NCBI RefSeq assembly: GCF_024612015.1
Contig: NZ_CP102512.1
Coordinates: 7,068,001-7,132,000, forward strand
DNA length: 64,000 bases
Reading direction: 5' to 3'
Origin: Streptomyces sp. CA-210063
Lineage (GTDB): Bacteria; Actinomycetota; Actinomycetes; Streptomycetales; Streptomycetaceae
How positions within the stretch are numbered: position 1 is the stretch's first letter; every line of letters starts with the position of its first letter. The notes under the pieces were generated by a model. The model ran no database searches. It saw nothing but the letters and a program-made list of their open reading frames with translations, and was not told the DNA's origin. A program made the translations under genes and the position numbers. Shown here one piece after another: positions 53,964 through 62,467 of the stretch.

Positions 53964-54251
53964 TCACACGGTGAGAGCCGGATACGGCGGTGCGTCCGTC
54001 AGGTGCCGCCCGTTGGTGACGCCCTCGGTCGGCTGCAGTGTCACCCGGGTCCAGGGGTTGGGATTCCCTGCGGCGTCGTTGCAGTCCAGAGTGGCCGGGT
54101 TGGTGCTGGTGACCGCGACACAGGTGGTTTCCCAGACCTCGCCGATCGTGGTGATGCCGTCGAACTTGATGGGCTCCCCGGCGTTGGCGCTGTGCCCGTT
54201 GACGGCGGCCCCGCAGACTTGGGAGTCGCGTCCCGTAAGACTCGAAGCCTG
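53964..54251 (-). pseudogene. 3' remnant of a secreted-type protein gene
   Basis: Minus-strand frame of 95 codons ending at TGA 53964-53966 and preceded by an in-frame TAG (54252-54254) with no start codon between. It reads as sensible protein: CGAAVNGHSANAGEPIKF, then GITTIGEVWETTCVAVTS and NPNPWTRVTLQP. It has three Cys in an extracellular-looking context. It appears to be the C-terminal part of a gene whose front is lost. The family is not recognised. Confidence 0.45.
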
Positions 54252-54630
54252 CTACGAGTTGGCCTCCCGTCTGCGTCTCCGACGCCGCTACCACACCGCG
54301 CACGCCCTCCTCGTCGACGTCGTCGACAGGCCCGCACCGGACGACCTGCTCTTCACCAGGCCCTGGGTCTATCGGTGGGGTCTGCTGTTCGAGTTCTCCA
54401 TCACCGCCCACTGGGTCGGCGACCATGCCGCCGCCCTCCGGGCGTGCGACACACTGCTGGCGATGCGGGACCTGCCCGAGCGCATCCGCCGCCAGGTCGA
54501 GATCAACCGGGAGTTCTCCGCACCGCATGCCGGATCCCTCCGGGATCTGTCCTCCGTGGTGCGCCGCCCCAAGGCCGCTCGGGCCGGCAAGTCCGCCAAG
54601 TCCGCGAGGAGTTCCGGGCGCAAGCGGTAG
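54238..54630 (+). pseudogene. C-terminal remnant of a glycosyltransferase/TPR-like protein
   Basis: A plus-strand frame of 130 codons from about 54238. EACYELASRLRLRRRYHTAH, then DDLLFTRPWVYRWGLLFEFS and WVGDHAAALRACDTLLAM, resembles the C-terminal TPR-like region of a Streptomyces glycosyltransferase family, from memory. Sequence upstream of 54238 in this frame does not continue the pattern and no start codon is placed sensibly. The break coincides with the break of the minus-strand remnant, so both lost their 5' parts in one event. Confidence 0.5.
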
Positions 54631-54809
54631 GAGGCCGTCAGCCGGGTCGACGGACCGCAGACCTCGATCACCCGCCCCCAGCTGCGACTTGCCGTGGCAC
54701 CGTGCATAAAGTGACGAGGGTCGGCGACAGAGGGCACGAGGGCGAACGGGGCGGGAATTTGCAGACGTGTGGCTGGATCCGGACAGGCTGCTGAGGCGTC
54801 TACGTCGTC

Positions 54810-56039
54810 ATGGACCTGGAAAAGCGGCCCGCCCAGCAGCCCGTTGAGCCGTCGACGCGGCGGACGCCCGAGCAGCAGACGCCCGAGCAGCAGACGCCCG
54901 AGGGGTGTCTCACTGTCGCGATCCGGATTCCTGTGCGGATCGTCGTACTCGTGCTGGTCGTGCCGGTGCGGATGGTGTGGGACGCGCTCGTCGTGGGCGG
55001 ACGGTTCCTGACGGATGCCGTGTTCCGGCCGGTGGGGCGGGCGTTGCTGTGGGTCGGCAGGGCCGTCTTCGTCTGGCCGTGGGTGGCGCTGTGGCGGTAC
55101 GTCGTCGTGCCGGTCGCCACAGGGCTCGGGTGGCTCGGGTACTGGCTGGTGGTCGCGCCGGTCGTGTGGGTGTACCGGTATGTGCTGACGCCCGTGGGCC
55201 ACGCGATCGCCTGGGCGGCTGCCGGGATCTGGGCCGGGATCGTCTGGGTCGCCGCCGGGGTCTGGGCGGGCGTCGTCTGGGTCGCGACCGGCGTCGGGGC
55301 CGCGCTCGTGTGGCTGTACCGGTGGACGCTGGCGCCGCTCGGGCGTGGCATCGCCTGGCTGGCCAGGGGGATCGGGACCGGGATCGCCGCCGTCGCGGTC
55401 GCGCTGTTCACGGCCGTGGCCTGGCTGGTGCGGTACCTCCTCGTCGTACCCGCCGTGTGGGTGTACCGGTATGTGCTGACGCCCGTGGGCCATGCGATCG
55501 CCTGGGTGGCCCGGGGTGCCGTACGGCTCGTACGGATGATCTTCACCGGGCTCTGGCTCGGGATCTACTGGACGCTGCGCGTCCTGCTCGTCCTGCCCGC
55601 GCTGGCCGTGTGGCGCTGGGTCCTCACACCGGTCGGGCGGGCCCTCGCCGTCGTCGGCCGGGAGCTCTGGGACGCCCTCGGGCACGCGTGGCGGGTGGCC
55701 GGGCGGATCTCGCTCGCCGTCGGTCGGTTCCTGGCGAACCTCTTCCGGTGGATCTTCGTGGAGCCCACGCGCTGGGTGTACCGGACCGTCCTCACGCCCG
55801 CCGGCCACCTGGTACGGGATGTCGTGTGGAAGCCGGTCACGGCGGTCGCGCGCACTGTGGGCCGTACCACCCGGCAGGCCCTGGCCACCGCCCGCGCATC
55901 CGTCCGCCAGGCCCGCGCCAGTGTGCGGTGGGCGCTCTTCGGGCAGCCGCAGGAGCCGGAGCCGGTCGCCCGGCGGGAACCGACGGCGGCCGAGACACGT
56001 ACTCTTGGTAGCAGTACGACCGCACTCACGAAGGACTGA
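54810..56039 (+). CDS. Repeat-built multi-pass membrane protein, unknown function
   Basis: A 409-residue protein. An N-terminal polar segment with EQQTPEQQTPE is followed by hydrophobic, Trp/Tyr/Arg-rich modules with a period of about 49-54 residues. The signature VWVYRYVLTPVGHAIAW occurs exactly at 119-135 and 216-232. Variants lie at 167-183 (VWLYRWTLAPLGRGIAW), 267-283 (VWRWVLTPVGRALAVVG) and about 321-337 (RWVYRTVLTPAGHLVRD). Helical hydrophobic stretches between them may span or line the membrane. The tail is basic and Ala/Arg-rich. It lies between the two radical SAM partner genes. I do not recognise a family. Confidence 0.75.
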   Translation: MDLEKRPAQQPVEPSTRRTPEQQTPEQQTPEGCLTVAIRIPVRIVVLVLVVPVRMVWDALVVGGRFLTDAVFRPVGRALLWVGRAVFVWPWVALWRYVVVPVATGLGWLGYWLVVAPVVWVYRYVLTPVGHAIAWAAAGIWAGIVWVAAGVWAGVVWVATGVGAALVWLYRWTLAPLGRGIAWLARGIGTGIAAVAVALFTAVAWLVRYLLVVPAVWVYRYVLTPVGHAIAWVARGAVRLVRMIFTGLWLGIYWTLRVLLVLPALAVWRWVLTPVGRALAVVGRELWDALGHAWRVAGRISLAVGRFLANLFRWIFVEPTRWVYRTVLTPAGHLVRDVVWKPVTAVARTVGRTTRQALATARASVRQARASVRWALFGQPQEPEPVARREPTAAETRTLGSSTTALTKD

Positions 56040-56087
56040 ACGACACTGGGCAAGCGACAGCCCGAAGGCCCGCCGCCCGCACCCGCG

Positions 56088-56903
56088 GTGCAGCGCATCC
56101 GACTGCGCTACACCAAGCGCGGCCGCCTCCGGTTCACCAGCCACCGTGATTTCCAGCGCGCCTTCGAGCGTGCGTTGCGCCGTGCCGAGGTGCCGATGGC
56201 GTACTCGGCGGGGTTCACGCCGCATCCGAAGGTGTCGTACGCCAATGCCGCACCCACCGGCACGGGCAGTGAGGCGGAGTACCTGGAGATCGCGCTCACC
56301 GACGCGCGCGACCCGGAGAAGCTCAGGATTCTGCTCGACGAGTCGCTGCCCACCGGGCTCGACATCATCGACGCGGTCGAGGCCCGGACCTCCGGGCTCG
56401 CCGACCGGCTCACGGCCTCCGTGTGGGAGCTGCGCCTGGACGGCGTGGAACCCGTGGACGCCGGGCGTGCGGTCGAGGCCTTCAAGGCGGCTGACCTCGT
56501 CGAGGTCCAGCGCAGGACCAAGAACGGCATACGGACCTTCGACGCCCGTGCCGCCGTCGTCGACCTCGACAGCCTCGACAGCCTCGACAGCCTCGACGAT
56601 CCTGAGACGCACAGTCCACAGGCTGATAGGCCGACGGACCAGCCCTGTGCGATACTGCGGCTGGTTGTTCGGCACGTGACGCCTGCCGTACGACCCGACG
56701 ACGTCCTGTCCGGTCTCCGCGCCGTGGCCGACCTGGCGCCGCCGGTCCCCGCAGCGGTGACCAGGCTGGCGCAGGGGCTTTTCGATGAAGAGACCGGCAC
56801 GGTGACCGACCCGCTCGCGCCCGACCGCGAGGCAGCGCCGGCCCTCTCAACGGCCGAACCCGCTGCCGCCGCGAAGGCGTCGGCGCCGGTAGGCCCCGCG
56901 TAG
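56088..56903 (+). CDS. Radical SAM-associated DUF2344 protein (TIGR03936 family)
   Basis: A 271-residue partner of the B12-binding radical SAM protein at 51915-53864. The beginning RIRLRYTKRGRLRFTSHRDF and MAYSAGFTPHPKVSYANA is diagnostic. The C-terminal part is variable, with a microsatellite SLDSLDSLD and an Ala-rich tail. GTG 56088 is the first standard start but lacks a ribosome-binding site. A CTG at 56046, seven bases after the upstream stop and preceded by GAAGGA, would add a plausible Lys/Pro-rich N-terminus. It ends 245 bp before rne. Confidence 0.9.
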   Translation: MQRIRLRYTKRGRLRFTSHRDFQRAFERALRRAEVPMAYSAGFTPHPKVSYANAAPTGTGSEAEYLEIALTDARDPEKLRILLDESLPTGLDIIDAVEARTSGLADRLTASVWELRLDGVEPVDAGRAVEAFKAADLVEVQRRTKNGIRTFDARAAVVDLDSLDSLDSLDDPETHSPQADRPTDQPCAILRLVVRHVTPAVRPDDVLSGLRAVADLAPPVPAAVTRLAQGLFDEETGTVTDPLAPDREAAPALSTAEPAAAAKASAPVGPA

Positions 56904-56975
56904 GGACGGACGTCGTAGCGCCGCCCTCGTATCCGGGAGCCACCTGGGTCGGGCAGCGCACCGACCACAAGACTT

Positions 56976-57014
56976 TCGCCAGGCCGTACGCAACATGGCG
57001 TACGGAACCGGCGA
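56976..57014 (+). promoter_or_regulatory. Hairpin in the rne upstream region
   Basis: Inner stem CCGTACGC (56984-56991)/GCGTACGG (56998-57005) and outer stem TCGCC/GGCGA, about 135 bp before the rne start. It could be the DUF2344 gene terminator or part of an rne leader used for autoregulation. Confidence 0.45.
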
Positions 57015-57148
57015 GACAGGACACAGAAAGCTCCCGTGCGGCGCCCGCGCCCCGGACGGCGGCAGTCGCGCACGACGCGAGCCGCGGACGTCACCGGCCA
57101 TGCCGGACCGGGTGCGGCGCCCGGGAGCCTGACGGGAGAAACGCCCGC

Positions 57149-60100
57149 ATGCCCGAACAGATCGAACCCGCAGAGCCCGCGCAGGGCTCCGAAAACAACA
57201 CGCCGAGCGACACCCTGCCGCCGCGCCGTCGCCGCCGTGCCGCGTCCCGCCCGGCGGGACCGCCGTCCGCCGCGTCCGAAGCGGCCGCGGAAACCACCGC
57301 GCCGGCCATACCGGCCGCCGAGTCCGAGGACCTCGCGGCCGCCGATGAGACCGCCGAGGTGGCTGAGGTGACTGTGCCGGACGAGACCGCTGTGACCGCT
57401 GAGGTCGTCCCGGACGCCGAGGTGGACGAGGAAGCCGACGAGGCCGAGACCGCCGCTGCCGCCGCCGAGGCGCCCGCCGCCGTCGAGGAGGCCGCGCCCG
57501 CCGGTCGTACGCGCCGTCGTGCGACCCGCCGGGCCTCCGCGCCCGCCGGTGCGCCCAAGGACGCCGAGGTCGTCGAGGTCGTCGAGACCGTGGCGCCGGT
57601 CGCCTCCGTGGAGAGCGCCGCCGTCACCGAGACGGCCGCTGCCGCCGCCGAGGCGCCCGCCGCCGTCGAGGAGGCCGCGCCCGCCGGTCGTACACGCCGT
57701 CGTGCGACCCGCCGGGCGTCCGCCCCCACCGGCGCGCCCAAGGACGCCGAGGAGAGTGCCGCCGCCGCGCCCGAGACCGCCGCCGCGCCCGAGACCGCCG
57801 CCGCGCCCGAGACCGCCGCCGCGGCCGAGGCACCCGCCGCTGCCGCCGCCGAGGCGCCTGCCGCCGTCGAGGAGGCCGCGCCCGCCGGGCGTACGCGCCG
57901 TCGCGCCACGCGCCGGGTGTCCGCACCCGTCGCTGAGCCGGCCGCCGCCGAGATCGTGGAGGCTCCGGCGGAGGCCGTGGAAGCTGCCCCCGCCGCAGTT
58001 CAGGAGCCCGTGGAGGAGGCGGCCGAGGAGGCCGCGCCGCGTCGTACGCGTCGTCGGGCCACGCGTCGGGTGACCGCGCCCGCCGGGGTGCCCGAGGGGG
58101 AGGCCGCCGACGTGGCCGAGTCCGTCGCCACCGAGACCACCGCGCCCCAGACCGTGCAGGCGGCCGTCGCCGAGGCGCCCGCAGCCGAGACGGCGCCGGC
58201 CCAGGTCGCCCAGGAGCCCGCCGCCCCGGCCGCCGAGGCCGAGGACGCAGCGCCCCGGCGTTCGCGTCGTCGGGCCGCGCGCAAGGCCGCCGTCGGGTTC
58301 TCGGAGCCCGCCGCGCCGGCCGCGGACGAGACACCGGCGCGGCCGGCGCGGCCCGCTGTGGCCGTGTTCCAGGCGCCGGTCTTCACCGAGCCGATGTTCC
58401 AGACGCCGGAGCGGGCCGCCGCGCAGGCCGCCGCCGAGGCGGAGGCCGAGACCGTGGAGGTCGAGGAGACCCCCGAGACCACCGCCGACTTCGGCGGGTT
58501 CGCCGAGGAGGAGAGCACCGGCGGGTCGCGCCGCCGCCGTCGGCGCCGGGGGGAGCCCGCCGAAGCGGAGCAGCCCGTGGCCGCCGCCGTGGTGGCCGAC
58601 GAGCCCGAGGAGAACGAGGAGCCCGAAGAGGGCGCCGAGGACACCTCCGAGGGTGACGAGTTCGGCGATGAGGAGTCCACCGGGTCGCGGCGTCGCCGTC
58701 GTCGGGGTGGCCGCCGCCGTCGCCGGGGCGAGTCCGCCGAGGACGCCTCCGAGGGCGACGAGATCGCCGCCGAGCAGGCCGCGCAGGACGCCGAGGACAC
58801 CGCCGAGCAGGCGGACGAGGACGCCGAGGACGAGGCCGACGAGCGCGAGGAGTCCGGTGCCGGCTCCAGCAGCAGCCGTCGGCGCCGTCGCCGTCGTCGT
58901 CGTGCCGGTGACTCCGGCACCGAGGCCGAAGCGACGCCCGACGACCCCGAGCGCACGGTCGTCAAGGTCCGTGAGCCGCGTGAGCGGCGCGCCGCCAAGG
59001 AGACCGAGTTCTCCGACGAGGTGCAGTCCATCAAGGGCTCGACCCGTCTGGAGGCCAAGAAGCAGCGCCGTCGCGAAGGCCGTGAGCAGGGGCGTCGTCG
59101 CGTCCCGATCATCACCGAGGCCGAGTTCCTCGCCCGCCGCGAGGCCGTCGAGCGCGTCATGGTCGTCCGCCAGAGCGGCGAGCGCACCCAGATCGGCGTC
59201 CTCGAGGACAACGTGCTCGTCGAGCACTACGTCAACAAGGAGCAGGCGACCTCGTACGTCGGCAACGTCTACCTCGGCAAGGTGCAGAACGTGCTGCCGT
59301 CGATGGAGGCAGCCTTCATCGACATCGGCAAGGGGCGCAACGCCGTCCTGTACGCCGGTGAGGTCAACTTCGAGGCGCTGGGCATGGCCAACGGGCCGCG
59401 GCGTATCGAGTCGGCCCTCAAGTCCGGCCAGTCCGTGCTCGTCCAGGTCACCAAGGACCCGATCGGGCACAAGGGCGCGCGCCTGACCAGCCAGGTCTCC
59501 CTGCCCGGCCGCTACCTGGTCTACGTCCCCGAGGGGTCGATGACCGGTATCAGCCGCAAGCTGCCCGACACCGAGCGGGCCCGGCTGAAGACCATCCTCA
59601 AGAAGATCGTCCCCGAGGACGCGGGCGTCATCGTGCGCACCGCCGCCGAGGGCGCGAGCGAGGACGAGCTGCGCCGTGACGTCGAGCGACTGCAGGCGCA
59701 GTGGGAGGACATCCAGAAGAAGGCCAAGAGCGGCGGCAGCTCCAACGCACCGTCGTTGCTGTACGGCGAGCCGGACATGACCGTCCGGGTCGTCCGCGAC
59801 ATCTTCAACGAGGACTTCTCCAAGGTCATCGTCAGCGGCGAGGAAGCGTGGGAGACCATCCACGGATACGTCTCGCACGTCGCGCCCGACCTGGCCGACC
59901 GCCTGCAGAAGTGGACCTCCGAGGTCGACGTCTTCGCGACGTACCGCATCGACGAGCAGCTGATGAAGGCGCTGGACCGCAAGGTGTGGCTGCCCAGCGG
60001 TGGTTCGCTGGTGATCGACAAGACCGAGGCCATGATCGTGGTCGACGTCAACACCGGTAAGTTCACCGGCCAGGGCGGCAACCTGGAGGAGACGGTCACC

Positions 60101-61405
60101 AGGAACAACCTGGAGGCGGCCGAGGAGATCGTGCGCCAGCTGCGGCTGCGCGACCTCGGTGGCATCGTCGTCATCGACTTCATCGACATGGTCCTGGAGT
60201 CCAACCGGGACCTGGTGCTGCGGCGCCTGCTCGAGTGCCTGGGACGCGACCGTACGAAGCACCAGGTTGCCGAGGTCACCTCGCTGGGCCTGGTCCAGAT
60301 GACCCGGAAGCGGGTCGGGCAGGGCCTCCTGGAGTCGTTCTCCGAGACCTGTGTCCACTGCAACGGGCGTGGCGTGATCGTGCACATGGATCAGCCGACG
60401 GCCGCCGGCGGTGGCGGCAAGCGCCGTAAGCGCGGGCGTGGCGGTGCGGAGCTGGACCACGAGCACGTGGCGGCCGAGGTCATCGAGCCGGTGGAGACGC
60501 CGGAGCTGGTCGAGGCCGAGGTGGCCGCCGAGGTCGCCGAGCCGGTGGCGCTGCCCGTGGCGGAGTTCGAGCCGGACGAGGAGCTGTACAGCAGCGTCGC
60601 CGAGGCCGAGGCGGCGGTCGGGCGCGGCCGTTCGCGTCGCCGTGCGACCCGGCGGGCGTCCGCGCCCTCGGGTGCGCCGAAGTCCCGCGAGGCCGTGGCC
60701 ACCACCGTCTCCGAGGACCGTGCCCCGAAGTCACGGGAGGCCGCCGAGGCGGAGCCCGTCGCGGTGGAGGACCCGGTCGTCGAGACGCCGGTCGCCGTGC
60801 CGAGCACGGAGGAGGCCGCGCCCAAGGGCCGTACGCGTCGTCGGGCGACCCGGAAGGTGTCCGCTCCGGCGGGCGCGCCGGCCGGGGCGGCGGCCGAGGA
60901 GGCCGTGGTGACGGTGGCCGAGCCGGTCGCGGAGCCCGCGACCGAGCCCGTGGTCGAGAAGGCCGCCGAGCCGGTCGCCGAGCCTGTGAGCGAGCAGGCC
61001 GCGCAGCCCGAGGCGGCCGCCGCTGCCGAGAGCGCTGCTCCGGCGCGTCCGCGTCGGCGTGCCGTGCGCAAGGCGACGGCGCCCACCGCGCCCGCGGAGG
61101 ACGCTGTGGTCGTGGTGCCGTCGGCTGCTGCCGAGGGCACGGCCGAGGCGCCGGTCGAGGAGGCCGCTCCGGCCGCCGAGGAGACCGAGTCCGAGGCGCC
61201 CGCCAAGAAGACGGCGGCGCGGAAGACGGCCAAGAAGGCGACGGCGAAGAAGGCCGCCACGAAGAAGACGGCGGCGGCCAAGAAGACGGTCGCGAAGAAG
61301 GCCACGGCCAAGAAGGCGACGACGAAGAAGGCGGCCACGAAGAAGACCACGGTCGCCGCCGAGCAGACGTCGGCCACGGTCACGGCTTCGACCGACGAGA
61401 GCTGA
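57149..61405 (+). CDS. rne: Ribonuclease E/G with long repetitive arms
   Basis: A 1418-residue endoribonuclease for RNA decay and processing. The catalytic core (about 640-1090) has an S1 domain (NVYLGKVQNVLPSMEAAFID, about 705), the catalytic Asp of VVDVNTG (D966) and of VIDFIDM (D1010/D1013), and the Zn-link C1068-V-H-C1071. The N-terminal arm (about 1-620) is Ala/Glu-rich with basic repeats R-T-R-R-R-A-T-R-R-x-S-A-P and three Arg runs. The C-terminal arm repeats the same motif and ends in a Lys-Ala-Thr tract. These disordered arms probably bind RNA and degradosome partners. ATG 57149 follows CGGGAG. Confidence 0.95.
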   Translation: MPEQIEPAEPAQGSENNTPSDTLPPRRRRRAASRPAGPPSAASEAAAETTAPAIPAAESEDLAAADETAEVAEVTVPDETAVTAEVVPDAEVDEEADEAETAAAAAEAPAAVEEAAPAGRTRRRATRRASAPAGAPKDAEVVEVVETVAPVASVESAAVTETAAAAAEAPAAVEEAAPAGRTRRRATRRASAPTGAPKDAEESAAAAPETAAAPETAAAPETAAAAEAPAAAAAEAPAAVEEAAPAGRTRRRATRRVSAPVAEPAAAEIVEAPAEAVEAAPAAVQEPVEEAAEEAAPRRTRRRATRRVTAPAGVPEGEAADVAESVATETTAPQTVQAAVAEAPAAETAPAQVAQEPAAPAAEAEDAAPRRSRRRAARKAAVGFSEPAAPAADETPARPARPAVAVFQAPVFTEPMFQTPERAAAQAAAEAEAETVEVEETPETTADFGGFAEEESTGGSRRRRRRRGEPAEAEQPVAAAVVADEPEENEEPEEGAEDTSEGDEFGDEESTGSRRRRRRGGRRRRRGESAEDASEGDEIAAEQAAQDAEDTAEQADEDAEDEADEREESGAGSSSSRRRRRRRRRAGDSGTEAEATPDDPERTVVKVREPRERRAAKETEFSDEVQSIKGSTRLEAKKQRRREGREQGRRRVPIITEAEFLARREAVERVMVVRQSGERTQIGVLEDNVLVEHYVNKEQATSYVGNVYLGKVQNVLPSMEAAFIDIGKGRNAVLYAGEVNFEALGMANGPRRIESALKSGQSVLVQVTKDPIGHKGARLTSQVSLPGRYLVYVPEGSMTGISRKLPDTERARLKTILKKIVPEDAGVIVRTAAEGASEDELRRDVERLQAQWEDIQKKAKSGGSSNAPSLLYGEPDMTVRVVRDIFNEDFSKVIVSGEEAWETIHGYVSHVAPDLADRLQKWTSEVDVFATYRIDEQLMKALDRKVWLPSGGSLVIDKTEAMIVVDVNTGKFTGQGGNLEETVTRNNLEAAEEIVRQLRLRDLGGIVVIDFIDMVLESNRDLVLRRLLECLGRDRTKHQVAEVTSLGLVQMTRKRVGQGLLESFSETCVHCNGRGVIVHMDQPTAAGGGGKRRKRGRGGAELDHEHVAAEVIEPVETPELVEAEVAAEVAEPVALPVAEFEPDEELYSSVAEAEAAVGRGRSRRRATRRASAPSGAPKSREAVATTVSEDRAPKSREAAEAEPVAVEDPVVETPVAVPSTEEAAPKGRTRRRATRKVSAPAGAPAGAAAEEAVVTVAEPVAEPATEPVVEKAAEPVAEPVSEQAAQPEAAAAAESAAPARPRRRAVRKATAPTAPAEDAVVVVPSAAAEGTAEAPVEEAAPAAEETESEAPAKKTAARKTAKKATAKKAATKKTAAAKKTVAKKATAKKATTKKAATKKTTVAAEQTSATVTASTDES

Positions 61406-61439
61406 GCCCAGCGGGGCGGGCCCACGGTCCGCTCCCACT

Positions 61440-61480
61440 GATGCCCCTGCCGGGTGGTCACACCGCCGGGCGGGGGCATC
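61440..61480 (+). terminator. Terminator of rne
   Basis: GATGCCCC (61440-61447) and GGGGCATC (61473-61480) enclose further GCCGGG/CCGG-type pairing. It lies 35 bp after the rne stop. Confidence 0.75.
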
Positions 61481-61560
61481 CGGTAGGCCTCATCTTCAAG
61501 GGGCGGCCGGGTGGTGCGCGAGGGGCTCGGTTTGACCCCTTCGGGCGTAGCCCCGTAACC

Positions 61561-61589
61561 TTGACTGTCGGCGTGTCCGTAGGTAGAGA
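61561..61589 (+). promoter_or_regulatory. Candidate promoter of rplU-rpmA
   Basis: TTGACT (61561-61566), a 17-bp spacer and TAGAGA (61584-61589), about 120 bp upstream of rplU. The long leader could host autogenous control, but no structure is assigned. The remaining part of 61481-61709 holds no gene. Confidence 0.5.
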
Positions 61590-61709
61590 CGCGTCACATC
61601 CCCGTAAACCTCATCCTTCCGGGCGCCGGGCGCTGTGGGAGAGGCCGTTCGCATGTCGGGCGGCTGGACTGCGGGGGTGCCGTTTCCCGAGCGAGAGAGT
61701 GAGACCCGC

Positions 61710-62030
61710 TTGTACGCCATCGTGCGCAGCGGTGGCCGCCAGCACAAGGTTGCTGTCGGCGACATCGTTGAGGTTGACAAGATTTCCACTGCCCAGGTTG
61801 GCGACACGGTCGAGCTCTCGACCCTGCTCGTTGTCGACGGCGACGCTGTGACCAGCGACCCCTGGGTGCTGGCCGGCATCAAGGTCCAGGCCGAGGTCGT
61901 GGACCACCACAAGGGCGTCAAGATCGACATCCTTCGCTACAAGAACAAGACCGGCTACCGCCGTCGTCAGGGCCACCGCCAGCAGTACACGGCGATCAAG
62001 GTCACTGAGATCCCCGCGGCTGCGAAGTAA
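61710..62030 (+). CDS. rplU: 50S ribosomal protein L21
   Basis: A 106-residue ribosomal protein. [17 protein letters not shown] at the start and [17 protein letters not shown] near the end are typical L21. The start is a TTG (61710), the only codon giving the standard N-terminus M-Y-A-I-V, with GAGTGAG upstream. The upstream ATG/GTG alternatives add a non-conserved stretch. Operon with rpmA, 14 bp downstream. Confidence 0.97.
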   Translation: MYAIVRSGGRQHKVAVGDIVEVDKISTAQVGDTVELSTLLVVDGDAVTSDPWVLAGIKVQAEVVDHHKGVKIDILRYKNKTGYRRRQGHRQQYTAIKVTEIPAAAK

Positions 62031-62044
62031 GGGACTGAGGAGAG

Positions 62045-62299
62045 ATGGCACACAAGAAGGGCGCATCGTCCACCCGGAACGGTCGCGACTCCAACGCTCA
62101 GCGGCTCGGCGTGAAGCGCTTCGGCGGTCAGGTCGTCAACGCCGGTGAGATCCTGGTCCGCCAGCGCGGCACGCACTTCCACCCGGGCTCGGGTGTCGGC
62201 CGCGGCAAGGACGACACGCTGTTCGCGCTGAACGCCGGTGCGGTCGAGTTCGGCACCGCCCGTGGGCGCAAGGTCGTGAACATCGTTCCGGTCGCCTGA
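62045..62299 (+). CDS. rpmA: 50S ribosomal protein L27
   Basis: An 84-residue protein located at the peptidyl-transferase centre. [20 protein letters not shown] and [20 protein letters not shown] are typical. The N-terminus has no Firmicutes-type cleavable extension. ATG 62045 follows GAGGAGAG. Second gene of the rplU-rpmA operon, followed by a strong hairpin. Confidence 0.97.
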   Translation: MAHKKGASSTRNGRDSNAQRLGVKRFGGQVVNAGEILVRQRGTHFHPGSGVGRGKDDTLFALNAGAVEFGTARGRKVVNIVPVA

Positions 62300-62353
62300 G
62301 TCTGCTGACTCGCCCGGTCTTTCGGCCAAGGCTTCCGTAGAGCGATTCGTCGA

Positions 62354-62402
62354 GGCGGACCTCACTTCTCGTACGGGATTCCGTACGGGAAGTGGGTCCG
62401 CC
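62354..62402 (+). terminator. Terminator of rplU-rpmA
   Basis: GGCGGACC (62354-62361) with GGTCCGCC (62395-62402), and an inner CGTACGG-GATT-CCGTACGG with ACTTC/GAAGT pairing, form a near-continuous stem of about 22 bp. Confidence 0.85.
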
Positions 62403-62467
62403 TTTGACGTGTTACAGGTAAGACATTTCCGAACACCACGCATAGCGCGTATCTGGAGGCACCCACC

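Noticed and set aside
56108..60466. A 1452-codon open frame opposite DUF2344 and rne
   Set aside because: It spans two genes in antisense, is built of Gly/Leu/Arg runs mirroring the Ala/Glu repeats of RNase E, and has no recognisable domain.
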